A stretch of 64,000 nucleotides of DNA from Nonomuraea thailandensis (GCF_024172165.1 NZ_JAMZEB010000002.1:6779501-6843500), one strand, 5' to 3'; positions 8,820 to 17,949 are shown, numbered from the stretch's first letter. The notes: generated by a model not told the origin, from the sequence alone. A program made the numbers and translations.

Positions 8820-9592
8820 CGCCGCACCCCCTTCGCGGCGTCGGCGACGGCGGCGACGATGTTCTGGTACGCCGCGCACCGGCACAGGTTCCCGCTCATC
8901 CACTCGCGGATCTCGGCCTCCGAACCCGCATGCCCCTCGTCGATGCAGGCCACGGCGGACATGATCTGGCCGGGAGTGCACGCCCCGCACTGGAACGCGT
9001 CGTGCCGGATGAACGCCTCCTGCACCGGATGCAGCTCCTCGCCCCGCGCCAGGCCCTCCACCGTGGTGATCTCGGCGCCCTGCCGCATCACCGCCAGCGT
9101 CAGGCACGACTTGACCCGCTCGCCGTCGGCCAGCACCGTGCACGCCCCGCACTCGCCCCGGTCGCAGCCCTTCTTGGTGCCGGTCAGGCCGAGCCGCTCG
9201 CGCAACGCGTCCAGCAGCGTCACCCTCGGCTCCAGGACGACCTTGCGCAGCCGCCCGTTGACCGTCAGGGCGACCTCCACGGAGGCGCCGGGGGCGACGG
9301 CGTACGTCTGAGCGGCAGCGGGAGCGGCCGTGAGGCCCGTTCCGGCCACGGCCGTGCCGGCCGCCGTCACCGCGATGGCCTTGAGCACCGTACGGCGGGT
9401 GTGCCCGCCGGGTGCGCAGCCGTGCCGCCGCCATGCGGTGAAGCGCACGTCGCCGTCATGATCCCGGCCGGCGAAGAACGATCTGACCGGCGGGATGGCC
9501 CTGCCCTTGTCGCGCGGGCCTTCGGGAGCCTCCGCCCGCTGTCGCGGGGGTGTGTCCGGCCTGAAGGTGAACCGGCTGCCGTGATGGAACAT
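8816..9592 (-). CDS. paoA: Tat-exported 2Fe-2S subunit, PaoA/YagT-like
   Basis: The protein has 258 residues. The first cluster is bound by GCDRGECGACTV and a following C, the second by FQCGACTPGQIM and GNLCRCAAYQ, the standard two [2Fe-2S] domains of the xanthine oxidase family. Before them lies a twin-arginine signal, HTRRTVLKAIAVTAAGTA with cleavage near APAAA, so the assembled complex should be exported folded, as for E. coli PaoABC. The ATG at 9592 gives an unusually long 65-residue n-region. A GTG about 45 codons later (VRFTAWRRHG) is an alternative start. No PaoD-type cofactor chaperone gene is adjacent. Confidence 0.85.
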   Translation of the reverse strand: MFHHGSRFTFRPDTPPRQRAEAPEGPRDKGRAIPPVRSFFAGRDHDGDVRFTAWRRHGCAPGGHTRRTVLKAIAVTAAGTAVAGTGLTAAPAAAQTYAVAPGASVEVALTVNGRLRKVVLEPRVTLLDALRERLGLTGTKKGCDRGECGACTVLADGERVKSCLTLAVMRQGAEITTVEGLARGEELHPVQEAFIRHDAFQCGACTPGQIMSAVACIDEGHAGSEAEIREWMSGNLCRCAAYQNIVAAVADAAKGVRR

Positions 9593-9640
9593 CTCGCCCC
9601 TTTTCCTCGCAAGGCTGGCGATAGCTTTGATAGCAGTATC

Positions 9641-9689
9641 ACGTTAGCGTTCTTAAGCGTCAAGGGTTGCTAACAGAAAGACGTTAGCG
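9641..9689. promoter_or_regulatory. Repeated ACGTTAGCG motif before the paoABC-like operon
   Basis: ACGTTAGCG occurs at 9641-9649 and 9681-9689, and GTTAGC (9643-9648) is mirrored by GCTAAC at 9668-9673, all within 100 bp upstream of the Fe-S subunit start. The AT-rich bases around them contrast with the surroundings and mark the promoter region shared by the divergent kinase gene. Confidence 0.4.
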
Positions 9690-9750
9690 ATGAGACTCCT
9701 CCGGGGAGAGGGCTGATGATCTATCGTGGTGCCGAGTGGAGGTCTCGCCG

Positions 9751-11691
9751 ATGCCCGACATTTCACCGTTATCCGCGGACGATCCGCGGCGGCTCGGGGG
9801 CTACACCGTCGAGGGAGTGCTGGCCGACAGCGGTGTCTACCTGGCGCGCGACGACTCGGGCGACCCCGTCGTGATCAAGGTGTACCCGTCCGACGCCACA
9901 AGCTTCCTGCGGGCCATGCGGGCGGTGCGCGCCCAGGACGCGTACTACACCGCTGCGGTCCTCGACTCCGGCGAGACCGGCGACGGGCTGCCCTACCTCG
10001 TCACCGAGTACGTCGACGGCGAGACGCTGCAGGCGACCGTGGCCGCCCGGGGCCCGCTCCAGGGCTCCGCCCTGCACCGGCTGGCCATCGCGACGATGGC
10101 CGCCCTGGTGGCCGTGCACCAGGCGGGCGCGGTGCACGGCTCCTTCGGCCCCGGCGACGTGCTGCTCGGCCCCGACGGGCCCCGCCTGATCAACGCCGGC
10201 GTCGCCCCCGCTCTGGAGGCCACCACCGCGACCGCGACCCAGCGCGTCGGCGGCCTCGCCTACACCGCCCCCGAACACTTCGGCGGCGACGCCCCGCAGC
10301 GGGAGGAGGGCGGCGAACCCGCCGGCGGGCCGGCGGACGTGTTCGCCTGGGCTGCCACGATGGTGTTCGCCGCGACCGGCGAGGCCCCCTTCGACGGCGG
10401 CTCCACCTCGGCGACCATGAACCGCGTCCTGCGCCACGAGCCCGACCTGTCCGCCCTGGACGACCACCTGCGCGGCGTGATCGCCGACTGCCTGGCCAAG
10501 GACCCGCGGGCCCGGCCCACGGCGGGCGACGCGCTGCTCAAGCTGGTCGGCCACTCCCTGCTCACCGCCCGCACGGGCGACCTCACCGCCGTCGTGCCGC
10601 CGCCCGCCGGCCCGCCGGAGCCCGCCGCCGCGCCGCCGAGGCGTACCGGGCGGTTCGCGGCGCTCGCCGTGGCGGGCGGGCTGGTCATCGCGCTCGCCTC
10701 CGCCGGCGCGGTCTACACCCTCCAGTCCAGGACGGGCACCCCGGCCGCCGTCGCGACGCCCACGCCGTCCCCGTCCGCGACCGCCATCAGCTCGCTGGCC
10801 GCCCAGGCCCCGCCCTCACCGCCGCCCACGCCCCTCGCCCGGATCGCGGCCCCCGGCCTGGGGCTGGCCCTGCACGAGCACCCGGCCGACAGGCTCCGCG
10901 TCGTCGCCTACCAGACGGGCGACGACCTGTACGTGCGCGCCCCCGGCACCGCCCGCTTCACCAAGAGCCAGGAGAAGAGGTCGGAGGAGGTCGCCGCCTC
11001 CCCCGACGGCGCCTGGCTGGCCCTGCTCACCGGCGGCAGGCTGACCTTCGTGAGCCGGACGGGCGGCGACCGCTTCGAGGTCGAGGTCGGTCCGGCGCGG
11101 CGGCCCACCTGGTCCCGCGACGCCAAGCGCCTGCTCCTGACCACCACCAAGGGCACCGGCAAGGACGAGGACGGCACCCCGGTGCCCGGCGGGTTCGCCA
11201 TCGTCGACGTGGCCACCAAGGCGGTCACCCCGGTCGACACCGACGCCGAGACCCGCCAGGGGCGCGGCTCCTACGCCTGGCTGCCCGACGGCGCCGGCGT
11301 CGCCCTCTCCTACAGGTCCGGCGACGACTACGGCATGCGGATCTCCGACCTGACCGGGCGCGAGACGCGCGCCATGAACTGGGTCGGGTACACCGGCGGC
11401 ATCCGGATGTTCTCCCCCTCGGGGAAGCTCTTCCTCACCCACTGTCCCAGCGGCGGCACGGTGTGCGTCTGGGACACCGCCGAGGGCGTGCGCCGCGCCA
11501 GTGTCGCGATCTTCTTCGAGGGCAGCGAGTTCTGGGGCTGGTACGACGAGAACCACCTGCTGATCTACAACCCCAGCCAGGAACCCGACAGACTGGTCGC
11601 CATGGACCTGCGCAGCCAGGAGCGCCGGATCGTGCTCACCCTGCCCGGCAAGGACTTCGGCGACTTCTACGTCACGCTGGCCGAGAGGTGA
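9751..11691 (+). CDS. Membrane pseudokinase with extracytoplasmic propeller-like domain
   Basis: The protein has 646 residues. Residues 15-270 align with the Ser/Thr kinases of this locus, but the motifs are broken. The glycine loop reads GVLADSGVYLAR, the catalytic HRDxKPxN is HGSFGPGD, and DFG is NAG. Only the beta-3 Lys (VVIKVY) survives, so phosphotransfer is unlikely. A proline linker, one membrane helix (FAALAVAGGLVIALASAGAV) and a 310-residue extracytoplasmic part with repeated WSRDAKRLLL and MFSPSGKLFL blades follow. The ATG at 9751 is preferred to GTG 9736 because GGAGG lies 8 bases before it. It is the first of three tandem paralogues with gaps of 5-6 bp. Confidence 0.8.
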   Translation: MPDISPLSADDPRRLGGYTVEGVLADSGVYLARDDSGDPVVIKVYPSDATSFLRAMRAVRAQDAYYTAAVLDSGETGDGLPYLVTEYVDGETLQATVAARGPLQGSALHRLAIATMAALVAVHQAGAVHGSFGPGDVLLGPDGPRLINAGVAPALEATTATATQRVGGLAYTAPEHFGGDAPQREEGGEPAGGPADVFAWAATMVFAATGEAPFDGGSTSATMNRVLRHEPDLSALDDHLRGVIADCLAKDPRARPTAGDALLKLVGHSLLTARTGDLTAVVPPPAGPPEPAAAPPRRTGRFAALAVAGGLVIALASAGAVYTLQSRTGTPAAVATPTPSPSATAISSLAAQAPPSPPPTPLARIAAPGLGLALHEHPADRLRVVAYQTGDDLYVRAPGTARFTKSQEKRSEEVAASPDGAWLALLTGGRLTFVSRTGGDRFEVEVGPARRPTWSRDAKRLLLTTTKGTGKDEDGTPVPGGFAIVDVATKAVTPVDTDAETRQGRGSYAWLPDGAGVALSYRSGDDYGMRISDLTGRETRAMNWVGYTGGIRMFSPSGKLFLTHCPSGGTVCVWDTAEGVRRASVAIFFEGSEFWGWYDENHLLIYNPSQEPDRLVAMDLRSQERRIVLTLPGKDFGDFYVTLAER

Positions 11692-11696
11692 GCGCG

Positions 11697-13448
11697 ATGT
11701 CCGAGGAACCGGCCGGGCTCGGATACGTCGTCGGACAGGAAGCCGACTGGCCCACGCTGGAGCAGGAGGTCCAGGGACACGGCCCGTTCGGCGGCGCCGC
11801 CCTGCACCGCCTGGCCATCGCCACCATGACCGGCCTGGCGGCCCTGCACCGCGCCGGCGTCGTGCACGGGGCGGTCCGCCCGGACACGGTGCTGCTCGGC
11901 CCGCAGGGCGCGCGGCTGCGCCACCCCGTTCCCGAGGCGCCCGCCCCCGACGAGGAGACCGTCGAGGCGGGCGCCCTGGCCTGGAGCACCCCCGAGCAGG
12001 TCGACGGCCTGCCGCCGGCTCCCGCCTCCGACCTGTTCGCCTGGGCGGCCACCATGGTCTACGCCGCGACGGGCCGGTCGGCGTTCGGCGGGGGCACGAT
12101 GACCGACACGGTGAACCGGCTGCTGCACGGCGCGGCCGACCTGGGGCCCCTGGACGGCGAGCTGCGTACGCTGGCCGCCGACTGCCTGGCCGCCGAGCCG
12201 GGCGACCGGCCCGCCGCCGAGGACGCGCTGTTACGCCTGCTCGGCTACTCCGGCGCACTGGACACCGCCATCCCCACCGACCCGCCGCCGGCTGCCGAGC
12301 CCCCGCCGCCCCCGCCCGCGCGCCGGCGCTCCCGGCTCCTGATCATGACGGCCGCCGCCGTGGCCGTGGCGCTGCTGTCCGGCGGCCTCACCTACGTCCT
12401 GACGGGCGATCGCGAGCCCGCCGCCGCGCCCACGGCGAGCGCGGCGCCCGCGACGAGCGCGACGCCCGCCGCCACCGGGAGGACGACCCCCGCCGCCAGC
12501 CCGCCTGCGTCGCCGCCGCAGCCCACGAAGCGCATCGCCCTGCCCAGCGGCGGCACCCTGTACGAGCACCCCGACGACCCGGTGCGGCTGGCGTCCTACC
12601 GTACGGGCGTGGCGCCCGACCAGACCGCCGGCTACGCGCGCACGCCCGGCGCCGACACCTTCCAGCGCGTGGCCGGCGACAACACCGACGCCGTGGTCTC
12701 CCCTGACGGGCGCTGGCTCGCGGTGGTCAACGAGCTGTCGGTCGCGGTGACCGAGCGCCAGGAGGTGACGATCACCGAGCGCGCCACCGGCGCGCGGTTC
12801 TCCCTGCCCACCGCGGACGCGCCGCAGGTCGGGCAGTTCCTCACCTGGTCACGCGACAGCCGCCGCGCCCTCCTCACCGTCTTCCGCGACCTGCTCGGCG
12901 AGGACGGCAAGCAGCGCCGCCTCACCGCCGGCTACGTGATCCTCGACATCACCGCCAGGACCTCCACGTTCGTCCCCACCACGGACGCGCTGGACGCGCC
13001 CGACGCCGACGGGTCGGCTCCCGTCTACCACTGGCTCCCGGACGGGACGGGCGTCATGTCGGTCTACACGACTCCCGAGGGGACCCTCGGCGCGCGCCTG
13101 CGCGACCTGACCGGCCGGGAGACGCGCACCATGCACTGGGTGGGCCGGCCGATCGGGGAGGAGTGGTTCTCCCCGTCCGGGAAACTGTTCACGACGACCG
13201 GCTGCGGCCAGTACACGACGTGCGTCTGGGACACGGCGACCGGCGACCGGCAGGCGACGCTGCCGGCGGGCCGCACCGCGTACGCCGTCGGCTGGTACGA
13301 CGACCGGCACCTCATCCGCGCGACCTGGGCGGGCAAGAACACCTTCCGCATCACCGTGCACGACTTCGCCGGCAAGGAGGTCCGCCTGCTCGCCGAGATG
13401 AGGAGCCACGACCAGCGGGTCATCAACCTGACGTTCGCCGGGAGGTGA
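11697..13448 (+). CDS. N-lobe-deleted pseudokinase paralogue
   Basis: The protein has 583 residues. Its first 30 residues already correspond to the kinase hinge (YVVGQEADWPTLEQEV, compared with YLVTEYVDGETLQATV in the gene before). The glycine loop, the beta-3 Lys and helix C are therefore absent. The C-lobe has HGAVRPDT in place of HRDxKPxN and no DFG. A membrane helix (LLIMTAAAVAVALLSGGLTY) and an extracytoplasmic propeller-like domain like its neighbours follow. The ATG at 11697 has GAGAGG 8 bases upstream, and an in-frame GTG at 11688 overlapping the previous stop is the alternative. No N-lobe is present upstream in any frame. It has probably become a pure membrane scaffold or sensor. Confidence 0.75.
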   Translation: MSEEPAGLGYVVGQEADWPTLEQEVQGHGPFGGAALHRLAIATMTGLAALHRAGVVHGAVRPDTVLLGPQGARLRHPVPEAPAPDEETVEAGALAWSTPEQVDGLPPAPASDLFAWAATMVYAATGRSAFGGGTMTDTVNRLLHGAADLGPLDGELRTLAADCLAAEPGDRPAAEDALLRLLGYSGALDTAIPTDPPPAAEPPPPPPARRRSRLLIMTAAAVAVALLSGGLTYVLTGDREPAAAPTASAAPATSATPAATGRTTPAASPPASPPQPTKRIALPSGGTLYEHPDDPVRLASYRTGVAPDQTAGYARTPGADTFQRVAGDNTDAVVSPDGRWLAVVNELSVAVTERQEVTITERATGARFSLPTADAPQVGQFLTWSRDSRRALLTVFRDLLGEDGKQRRLTAGYVILDITARTSTFVPTTDALDAPDADGSAPVYHWLPDGTGVMSVYTTPEGTLGARLRDLTGRETRTMHWVGRPIGEEWFSPSGKLFTTTGCGQYTTCVWDTATGDRQATLPAGRTAYAVGWYDDRHLIRATWAGKNTFRITVHDFAGKEVRLLAEMRSHDQRVINLTFAGR

Positions 13449-13454
13449 CGCCCG

Positions 13455-15485
13455 ATGCCGCCCTCCGCCATGCCGCCGCGCGACGGCGACCCGGAGTCCA
13501 TCGGCGGGCACCGGATCGTGGGCAGGCTCGGCGCGGGCGGGCAGGGAGTCGTTTACCTGGCCGAGACCGAAGCGGGCGACCTCGTCGCGGTCAAGACGCT
13601 GCACGGCCCGCCCGACGAGGTGGACGCGGCCCGGTTCCGGCGCGAGGCCGAGGTGCTGCCCCGGGTGGCGTCCTTCTGCACGGCGCAGGTGCTGACGACC
13701 GGGACGGCGGGCGGGCGCCCGTACATCGTCAGCGAGTACATCGAGGGGCCCTCGCTGCAGCAGGCGGTGCGCGAGCGGGGGCCGCTGCGCGGGCGCGAGC
13801 TGCGCCGGCTCGCCATCGGCACGATCACCGCCCTGGCCGCGATCCACCGCGCGGGGGTGGTGCACCGCGACTTCAAGCCGGGCAACGTCCTGCTCGGTGC
13901 CGACGGGCCCCGCGTCATCGACTTCGGCATCGCCAGGGCCGTGGGCGGCGAGGCCACGGGCGGCGGGCCGGTCGGCACGCCGTCGTACATGGCGCCCGAG
14001 CAGTTCGACGACGTCGTGGCCGGGCCCGCGGCCGATCTGTTCTCCTGGGGCGCCACCATGGCCTTCGCCGCCAACGGCCACCCGCCGTTCGGCGCGGACG
14101 CCGTCGCCGCCGTGGTGCGCCGCGTCCTCAGCGGGGAGCCCGACGTGGGCACGCTGGACGGCGACCTGCGCGACCTCGTCACCGAGTGCCTGGACAAGGA
14201 CCCGTCCCGCCGGCCGCGCGCCAGCGAGGTGCTGCTGCGGCTGCTCGGCCGGCCCGCCGGCCCGCCCCACTCCGGCCGGCTGCCCGGCACGGCCGCCGGG
14301 GCGCCGCCCTCCGACCGGCTGCTCGCCGAGGGCGCCGGGGCGCCGCCCTCCGACCGGCTGCTCGCCGAGGGCGCCGCCGAGGCCGGGGAGGACTCGGCGC
14401 CTGCGCAGGCGCGCTCCCCCACGCGGCCGTCCGGGCCGTCCCGGGCACGGGCCTGGCGGCGGGCGGCGATGGGCGCCGGCGCGCTGGCCGTCGCGCTGAC
14501 CGCGACCGTCACGGTCGTCCGGGTGTACGCGCCGGCCGAGCCCGCCGCCAGGCCGCGGCCCGCGGCCACCACGCCCGCGCCACCGAGACTCAGCGGCGCC
14601 CCCGCCGTCCCGGCCTCCACCGTGTCCGTCCCGGGATTGAACGCCGTCTTTCGCGAGCACCCCTCCGACCCGTACCGGCTGACCTCCTTCCACTTCGAGG
14701 AGAAGGGGAAGGTCAGCAGGCCGGCGTACGTCCGGGATCCCGGGGCCGGCACCTTCCACAGGCTGACCGAGTACCGCGACCCCGTCGTCTCCCCCGACGG
14801 CGCCACGATCGCCTCCGTCTACAGCGCCCCGAAGTTCGCCTCCGAGAACAACAACGACGTGGAGGTCACCGACCGCGCGACCGGCGCCCGCCACACCATC
14901 CCGACCGTGGACCTGCCCCTCGTGGTGCGCACGCCGCAGTGGTCCCCGGACGGGCGGCGGCTGCTCCTCACCGCGGTGCTCGACGAGGACGACTCCGACG
15001 AGGCCGTCGGGTTCGTCGTCGTGGACCTCGCCGCGCGCGGCAGCCGGCTGGTCCGCGTGGCGGCGCCCGGCACCGGCACCGCGGCCTACGTGTGGCTGCC
15101 TGACGGGTCCGGCGTCATCCGCCGCTCCGGCAGGACCGGCGTGCGGGCCTACGACCTCGGCGGCCGCGTGCTGCGCAGCTACCAGGACGTGATCGCCAAC
15201 GACAGCAGCGACCAGTGGTTCAGCCCCTCCGGCCGGCGGCTCATCACCGTGTGCCCCGGCAAGGCCACGGCGGCGTGCGTCCTGGACGCCGGCACCGGCG
15301 CGCGGCAGGCGCGCGTGGCGCTGCCGGACAAGAGCGTGCTGTGGGGCTGGTGGAACGAGGACCACCTGCTCGTCTATCGCGACGGCCACGCCGGCGTCGT
15401 GGACCTGAACGGCAAGGAGGTCCGCCCGCTGGCCGACATCGGGCACGAGGGCCCCTGGTTGCTGCACTTCACGCGTACCAACTGA
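13455..15485 (+). CDS. Active-type receptor Ser/Thr protein kinase with propeller-like sensor domain
   Basis: The protein has 676 residues. Its kinase domain (about 17-265) is intact: GRLGAGGQGVVYLA glycine loop, AVKTL Lys, HRDFKPGN catalytic loop, DFGIAR and GTPSYMAPEQ. A 13-residue duplicated linker, a membrane helix near residue 340 (AMGAGALAVALTATVTVV) and an extracytoplasmic domain with WSPDGRRLLL and WFSPSGRRLI blades follow. GGAGG lies 9 bases before the ATG. As the third gene of the array it is the only one expected to phosphorylate, and it may act with or on the two pseudokinases. Confidence 0.85.
   Translation: MPPSAMPPRDGDPESIGGHRIVGRLGAGGQGVVYLAETEAGDLVAVKTLHGPPDEVDAARFRREAEVLPRVASFCTAQVLTTGTAGGRPYIVSEYIEGPSLQQAVRERGPLRGRELRRLAIGTITALAAIHRAGVVHRDFKPGNVLLGADGPRVIDFGIARAVGGEATGGGPVGTPSYMAPEQFDDVVAGPAADLFSWGATMAFAANGHPPFGADAVAAVVRRVLSGEPDVGTLDGDLRDLVTECLDKDPSRRPRASEVLLRLLGRPAGPPHSGRLPGTAAGAPPSDRLLAEGAGAPPSDRLLAEGAAEAGEDSAPAQARSPTRPSGPSRARAWRRAAMGAGALAVALTATVTVVRVYAPAEPAARPRPAATTPAPPRLSGAPAVPASTVSVPGLNAVFREHPSDPYRLTSFHFEEKGKVSRPAYVRDPGAGTFHRLTEYRDPVVSPDGATIASVYSAPKFASENNNDVEVTDRATGARHTIPTVDLPLVVRTPQWSPDGRRLLLTAVLDEDDSDEAVGFVVVDLAARGSRLVRVAAPGTGTAAYVWLPDGSGVIRRSGRTGVRAYDLGGRVLRSYQDVIANDSSDQWFSPSGRRLITVCPGKATAACVLDAGTGARQARVALPDKSVLWGWWNEDHLLVYRDGHAGVVDLNGKEVRPLADIGHEGPWLLHFTRTN
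14295..14372 (+). repeat. Two-copy 39-bp tandem repeat inside the kinase linker
   Basis: Two identical 39-bp units (14295-14333 and 14334-14372) encode AGAPPSDRLLAEG twice in the juxtamembrane linker. The repeat keeps the frame and probably arose by slippage. Confidence 0.8.
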
Positions 15486-15493
15486 CCTGCGCG

Positions 15494-16804
15494 TCACTCC
15501 CCCGCCAGCACGGCCAGGACCCCGGCCAGCAGCGTGTCGTCGTGCTCGGCCGGCACCGCGCGCAGGTCGAGCAGGCACCGGCCGTTCTCCACGCGGGCCA
15601 GGACGGGCGGCCGCGCCCGGCGTAACGCGGCGGCCACCCGCCCGTCCAGCGCGACGGCGGCGCTCGGCAGGGACACCCCCGGCGCCCCGCCGCCGCCGAC
15701 CACGCTGCGGCTGTCGACGGCCTCGGCGCCGACGCCCTTGTCACGCAGCCGGGCCGCCAGGCTCTCGGCGCGCGACCTCAGCGCGGCCTGATCGGCGTGC
15801 AGGCTCTCCCGGGTGGGGGTCGGCGGGCCGGCGACCGTGGCCTCCATGGCCGCCAGCGTGATCTTGTCCACCCGCAGCGCGCGGGCGAGAGGATGGCGGC
15901 GCAACCGCTCCACGAGGTCGGCCCGGCCGAACAGCAGCCCGCACTGGGGGCCGCCGAGCAGCTTGTCGCCGCTGGTGGTGACGAGGTCGGCGCCCTCGTT
16001 CAGCCAGCTCGTGACGTCGGGCTCGCGGGGCAGCAGCGGCTCGGGAGCCAGCAGCCCGGAGCCGGCGTCCGCGACGAGCGGGACGCCGCGCTCGCGGCAC
16101 AGCGCCGACAGCCGCTCCACCGGCACGTCGGCCGTGAAGCCCTCGATCCGGTAGTTGGACGGGTGCACCTTCAGCACCATGCCCGTCAGCGGCCCGATCG
16201 CGCCGGCGTAGTCCTCGACGGCGGTGCGGTTGGTCATGCCGACCTCCCGCAGCCGCGCCCCCGTGGAGACGAGCAGGTCGGGCAGGCGGAACCCGTCGCC
16301 GATCTCGATCAGCTCGCCCCGGCTGATCACGATCTCGCCTCCGGCCGCCAGCGCGGTGGCCGCCAGCACGAGCGCGGCGGCGTTGTTGTTCACCACGTGG
16401 ACCGCCTCGGCAGCGGGGACGGCGGCGGCCAGCGCGGCCAGCGCGGTGCGCCCCCGCCTGCCCCGGCCGCCGGTGCCGAGGTCGAGCTCGACGTCGGTGA
16501 CCCCGGCGGCCAGCTCCACCGCCTGCCGGGCGGCGGCCGACAGCGGGGCGCGGCCCAGGTTGGTGTGCAGCAGCACGCCCGTGGCGTTGATCACCGGCCG
16601 CAGGCCGGAGGCGGAGGCGGGCAGCGCCGCCAGCACCGCGGCCAGCACTTCCTCCGGCGCCAGCTCGCCCTCCCTGGCGCGCCGCTGCGCCGCGACGATC
16701 GCGCCCTTGACCTGGGCGTGGCCGAGCCGCCTGCGCGCCTCGACCAGCCGGGGGTCGGCGAGCAGCGCGTCCGTCCGCGGGATGGAGCGACGATGGTCTG
16801 CCAT
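15494..16804 (-). CDS. selA: L-seryl-tRNA(Sec) selenium transferase
   Basis: The protein has 436 residues. SelA is a PLP enzyme that converts seryl-tRNA(Sec) to selenocysteinyl-tRNA(Sec) with selenophosphate. The sequence shows the SelA hallmarks: RPVINATGVLLHTNLGRAPL, VNNNAAALVLA, SRGELIEIGDGFRLPD, HPSNYRIEGF and the PLP lysine in SGDKLLGGPQCG. The length is close to the bacterial norm of 460 or so. ATG 16804 is preferred; GTG 16807 directly before it is possible. It is divergent from selD with only 17 bp between the starts, and its 3' end abuts the kinase array without overlap. Confidence 0.95.
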   Translation of the reverse strand: MADHRRSIPRTDALLADPRLVEARRRLGHAQVKGAIVAAQRRAREGELAPEEVLAAVLAALPASASGLRPVINATGVLLHTNLGRAPLSAAARQAVELAAGVTDVELDLGTGGRGRRGRTALAALAAAVPAAEAVHVVNNNAAALVLAATALAAGGEIVISRGELIEIGDGFRLPDLLVSTGARLREVGMTNRTAVEDYAGAIGPLTGMVLKVHPSNYRIEGFTADVPVERLSALCRERGVPLVADAGSGLLAPEPLLPREPDVTSWLNEGADLVTTSGDKLLGGPQCGLLFGRADLVERLRRHPLARALRVDKITLAAMEATVAGPPTPTRESLHADQAALRSRAESLAARLRDKGVGAEAVDSRSVVGGGGAPGVSLPSAAVALDGRVAAALRRARPPVLARVENGRCLLDLRAVPAEHDDTLLAGVLAVLAGE

Positions 16805-16821
16805 CACCCTAGAGTACGATC
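16805..16821. promoter_or_regulatory. Compact bidirectional promoter between selA and selD
   Basis: The gap between the two start codons is 17 bp, including the near-palindromic TAGAGTA. Read rightward, TAGAGT is a -10 box 6 bases before the selD ATG. Read leftward, TACTCT lies 6 bases before the selA ATG. Both transcripts would then be leaderless and would compete for one site. No Shine-Dalgarno sequence fits in the gap. Confidence 0.5.
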
Positions 16822-17814
16822 ATGACGAGGCTCACACAGTACGCCCAAGGCGGCGGCTGCGCCTGCAAGATCCCCGCGGCGGACCTGGAGCTGCTGCTGA
16901 GCAGTTCGCGCCTGCCGTTCCCGCGGCACCCGGAAGCGGAGCTCCTGGTGGGTCTGGAATCCGGCGACGACGCCGCCGTGGTCCGCACCCAGGACGGCAC
17001 CGTGATCATCAGCACGGCCGACTTCTTCACCCCGGTGGTCGACGACCCCTACGACTGGGGCCGCATCGCCGCGGCCAACGCGCTCTCCGACGTCTACGCC
17101 ATGGGCGGGCGCCCGCTGGTCGCGCTCAACCTGCTGTGCTGGCCCCCCGACCGCTTACCCTACGAGCTGGCCTCCGAGGTGCTGCGGGGCGGCGCGGAGG
17201 TGGCCGCGCAGGCGGGCTGCCACCTGGCCGGCGGGCACAGCGTCGTCGACGCCGAGCCCAAGTACGGCCTGGCCGTCACCGGCGCCGCCGACCCCGACCG
17301 GCTGCTCCAGAACAGCACCGGCCGCCCCGGCCTGCCGCTGTCGCTGACCAAGCCGCTCGGCCTGGGCGTGCTCAACAACCGGCACAAGCGCACCGGCGAG
17401 GTGTTCCCGCACGCCGTGGAGACCATGACCCGGCTCAACGCGGAGGCCTCCCGCGCGGCCCTGGCCGCCGGGATCCGGTGCGCCACGGACGTCACCGGCT
17501 TCGGCCTGCTGGGTCACCTCCACAAGCTCGCCCGGGCCTCCGGTGTGACCGCCGTGATCCACGCCCCGGCCGTTCCGGTGCTGGACGGCGCGGCGCAGGC
17601 CGTACGGGAGGGGTTCGTGCCCGGCGGCTCGCAGCGCAACCTCGACTGGGTGACCCCCCACCTCGACCACCGCGGCGTCCCGGAGGAGACGCTGCTGCTC
17701 CTCGCCGACGCGCAGACCTCAGGAGGGCTGCTCGTCGCCGGCGAGATCCCCGGCGCCCCCGTGATCGGCGAGCTGATCGAGCACACCGGGCACACTGTCA
17801 TCGTCCGCCCGTGA
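16822..17814 (+). CDS. selD: Selenophosphate synthetase (selenide, water dikinase)
   Basis: The protein has 330 residues. It makes selenophosphate from selenide and ATP for SelA. The N-terminal catalytic motif is GGGCACKIP (Cys13, Lys16), here with Cys where some organisms encode Sec. GDDAAV, ANALSDVYAMGGRP and a late TSGGLLVA are family landmarks of the AIR-synthase-like ATP-binding fold. It diverges from selA and is followed 42 bp later by tRNA-Sec, so the cofactor and the tRNA are made from adjacent units. Confidence 0.95.
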   Translation: MTRLTQYAQGGGCACKIPAADLELLLSSSRLPFPRHPEAELLVGLESGDDAAVVRTQDGTVIISTADFFTPVVDDPYDWGRIAAANALSDVYAMGGRPLVALNLLCWPPDRLPYELASEVLRGGAEVAAQAGCHLAGGHSVVDAEPKYGLAVTGAADPDRLLQNSTGRPGLPLSLTKPLGLGVLNNRHKRTGEVFPHAVETMTRLNAEASRAALAAGIRCATDVTGFGLLGHLHKLARASGVTAVIHAPAVPVLDGAAQAVREGFVPGGSQRNLDWVTPHLDHRGVPEETLLLLADAQTSGGLLVAGEIPGAPVIGELIEHTGHTVIVRP

Positions 17815-17856
17815 ACGGCGGGAAATGCGGTCGTTCGCGGGTCTATGATCAGCTTC

Positions 17857-17949
17857 GGAGGCGTTCAGGAGTCTGGTGACCCTCCTGGTCTTCAAAACCA
17901 GTGGCGCCGAGCATCTCGGCGCGGCGGGTTCGATTCCCGTCCGCCTCCG
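17857..17949 (+). tRNA. selC: tRNA-Sec (anticodon TCA)
   Basis: This 93-nt tRNA has the bacterial selenocysteine-tRNA shape. It has a GGAGGCG/CGCCTCC acceptor stem, an extended six-pair D stem (CAGGAG/CTCCTG), and an anticodon arm CTGGT-CTTCAAA-ACCAG with anticodon TCA. The long variable arm GCGCCGAG-cat-CTCGGCGC and the T arm with GGTTCGATTCC follow. The discriminator is G and CCA is not encoded. It reads UGA as Sec. Confidence 0.97.
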
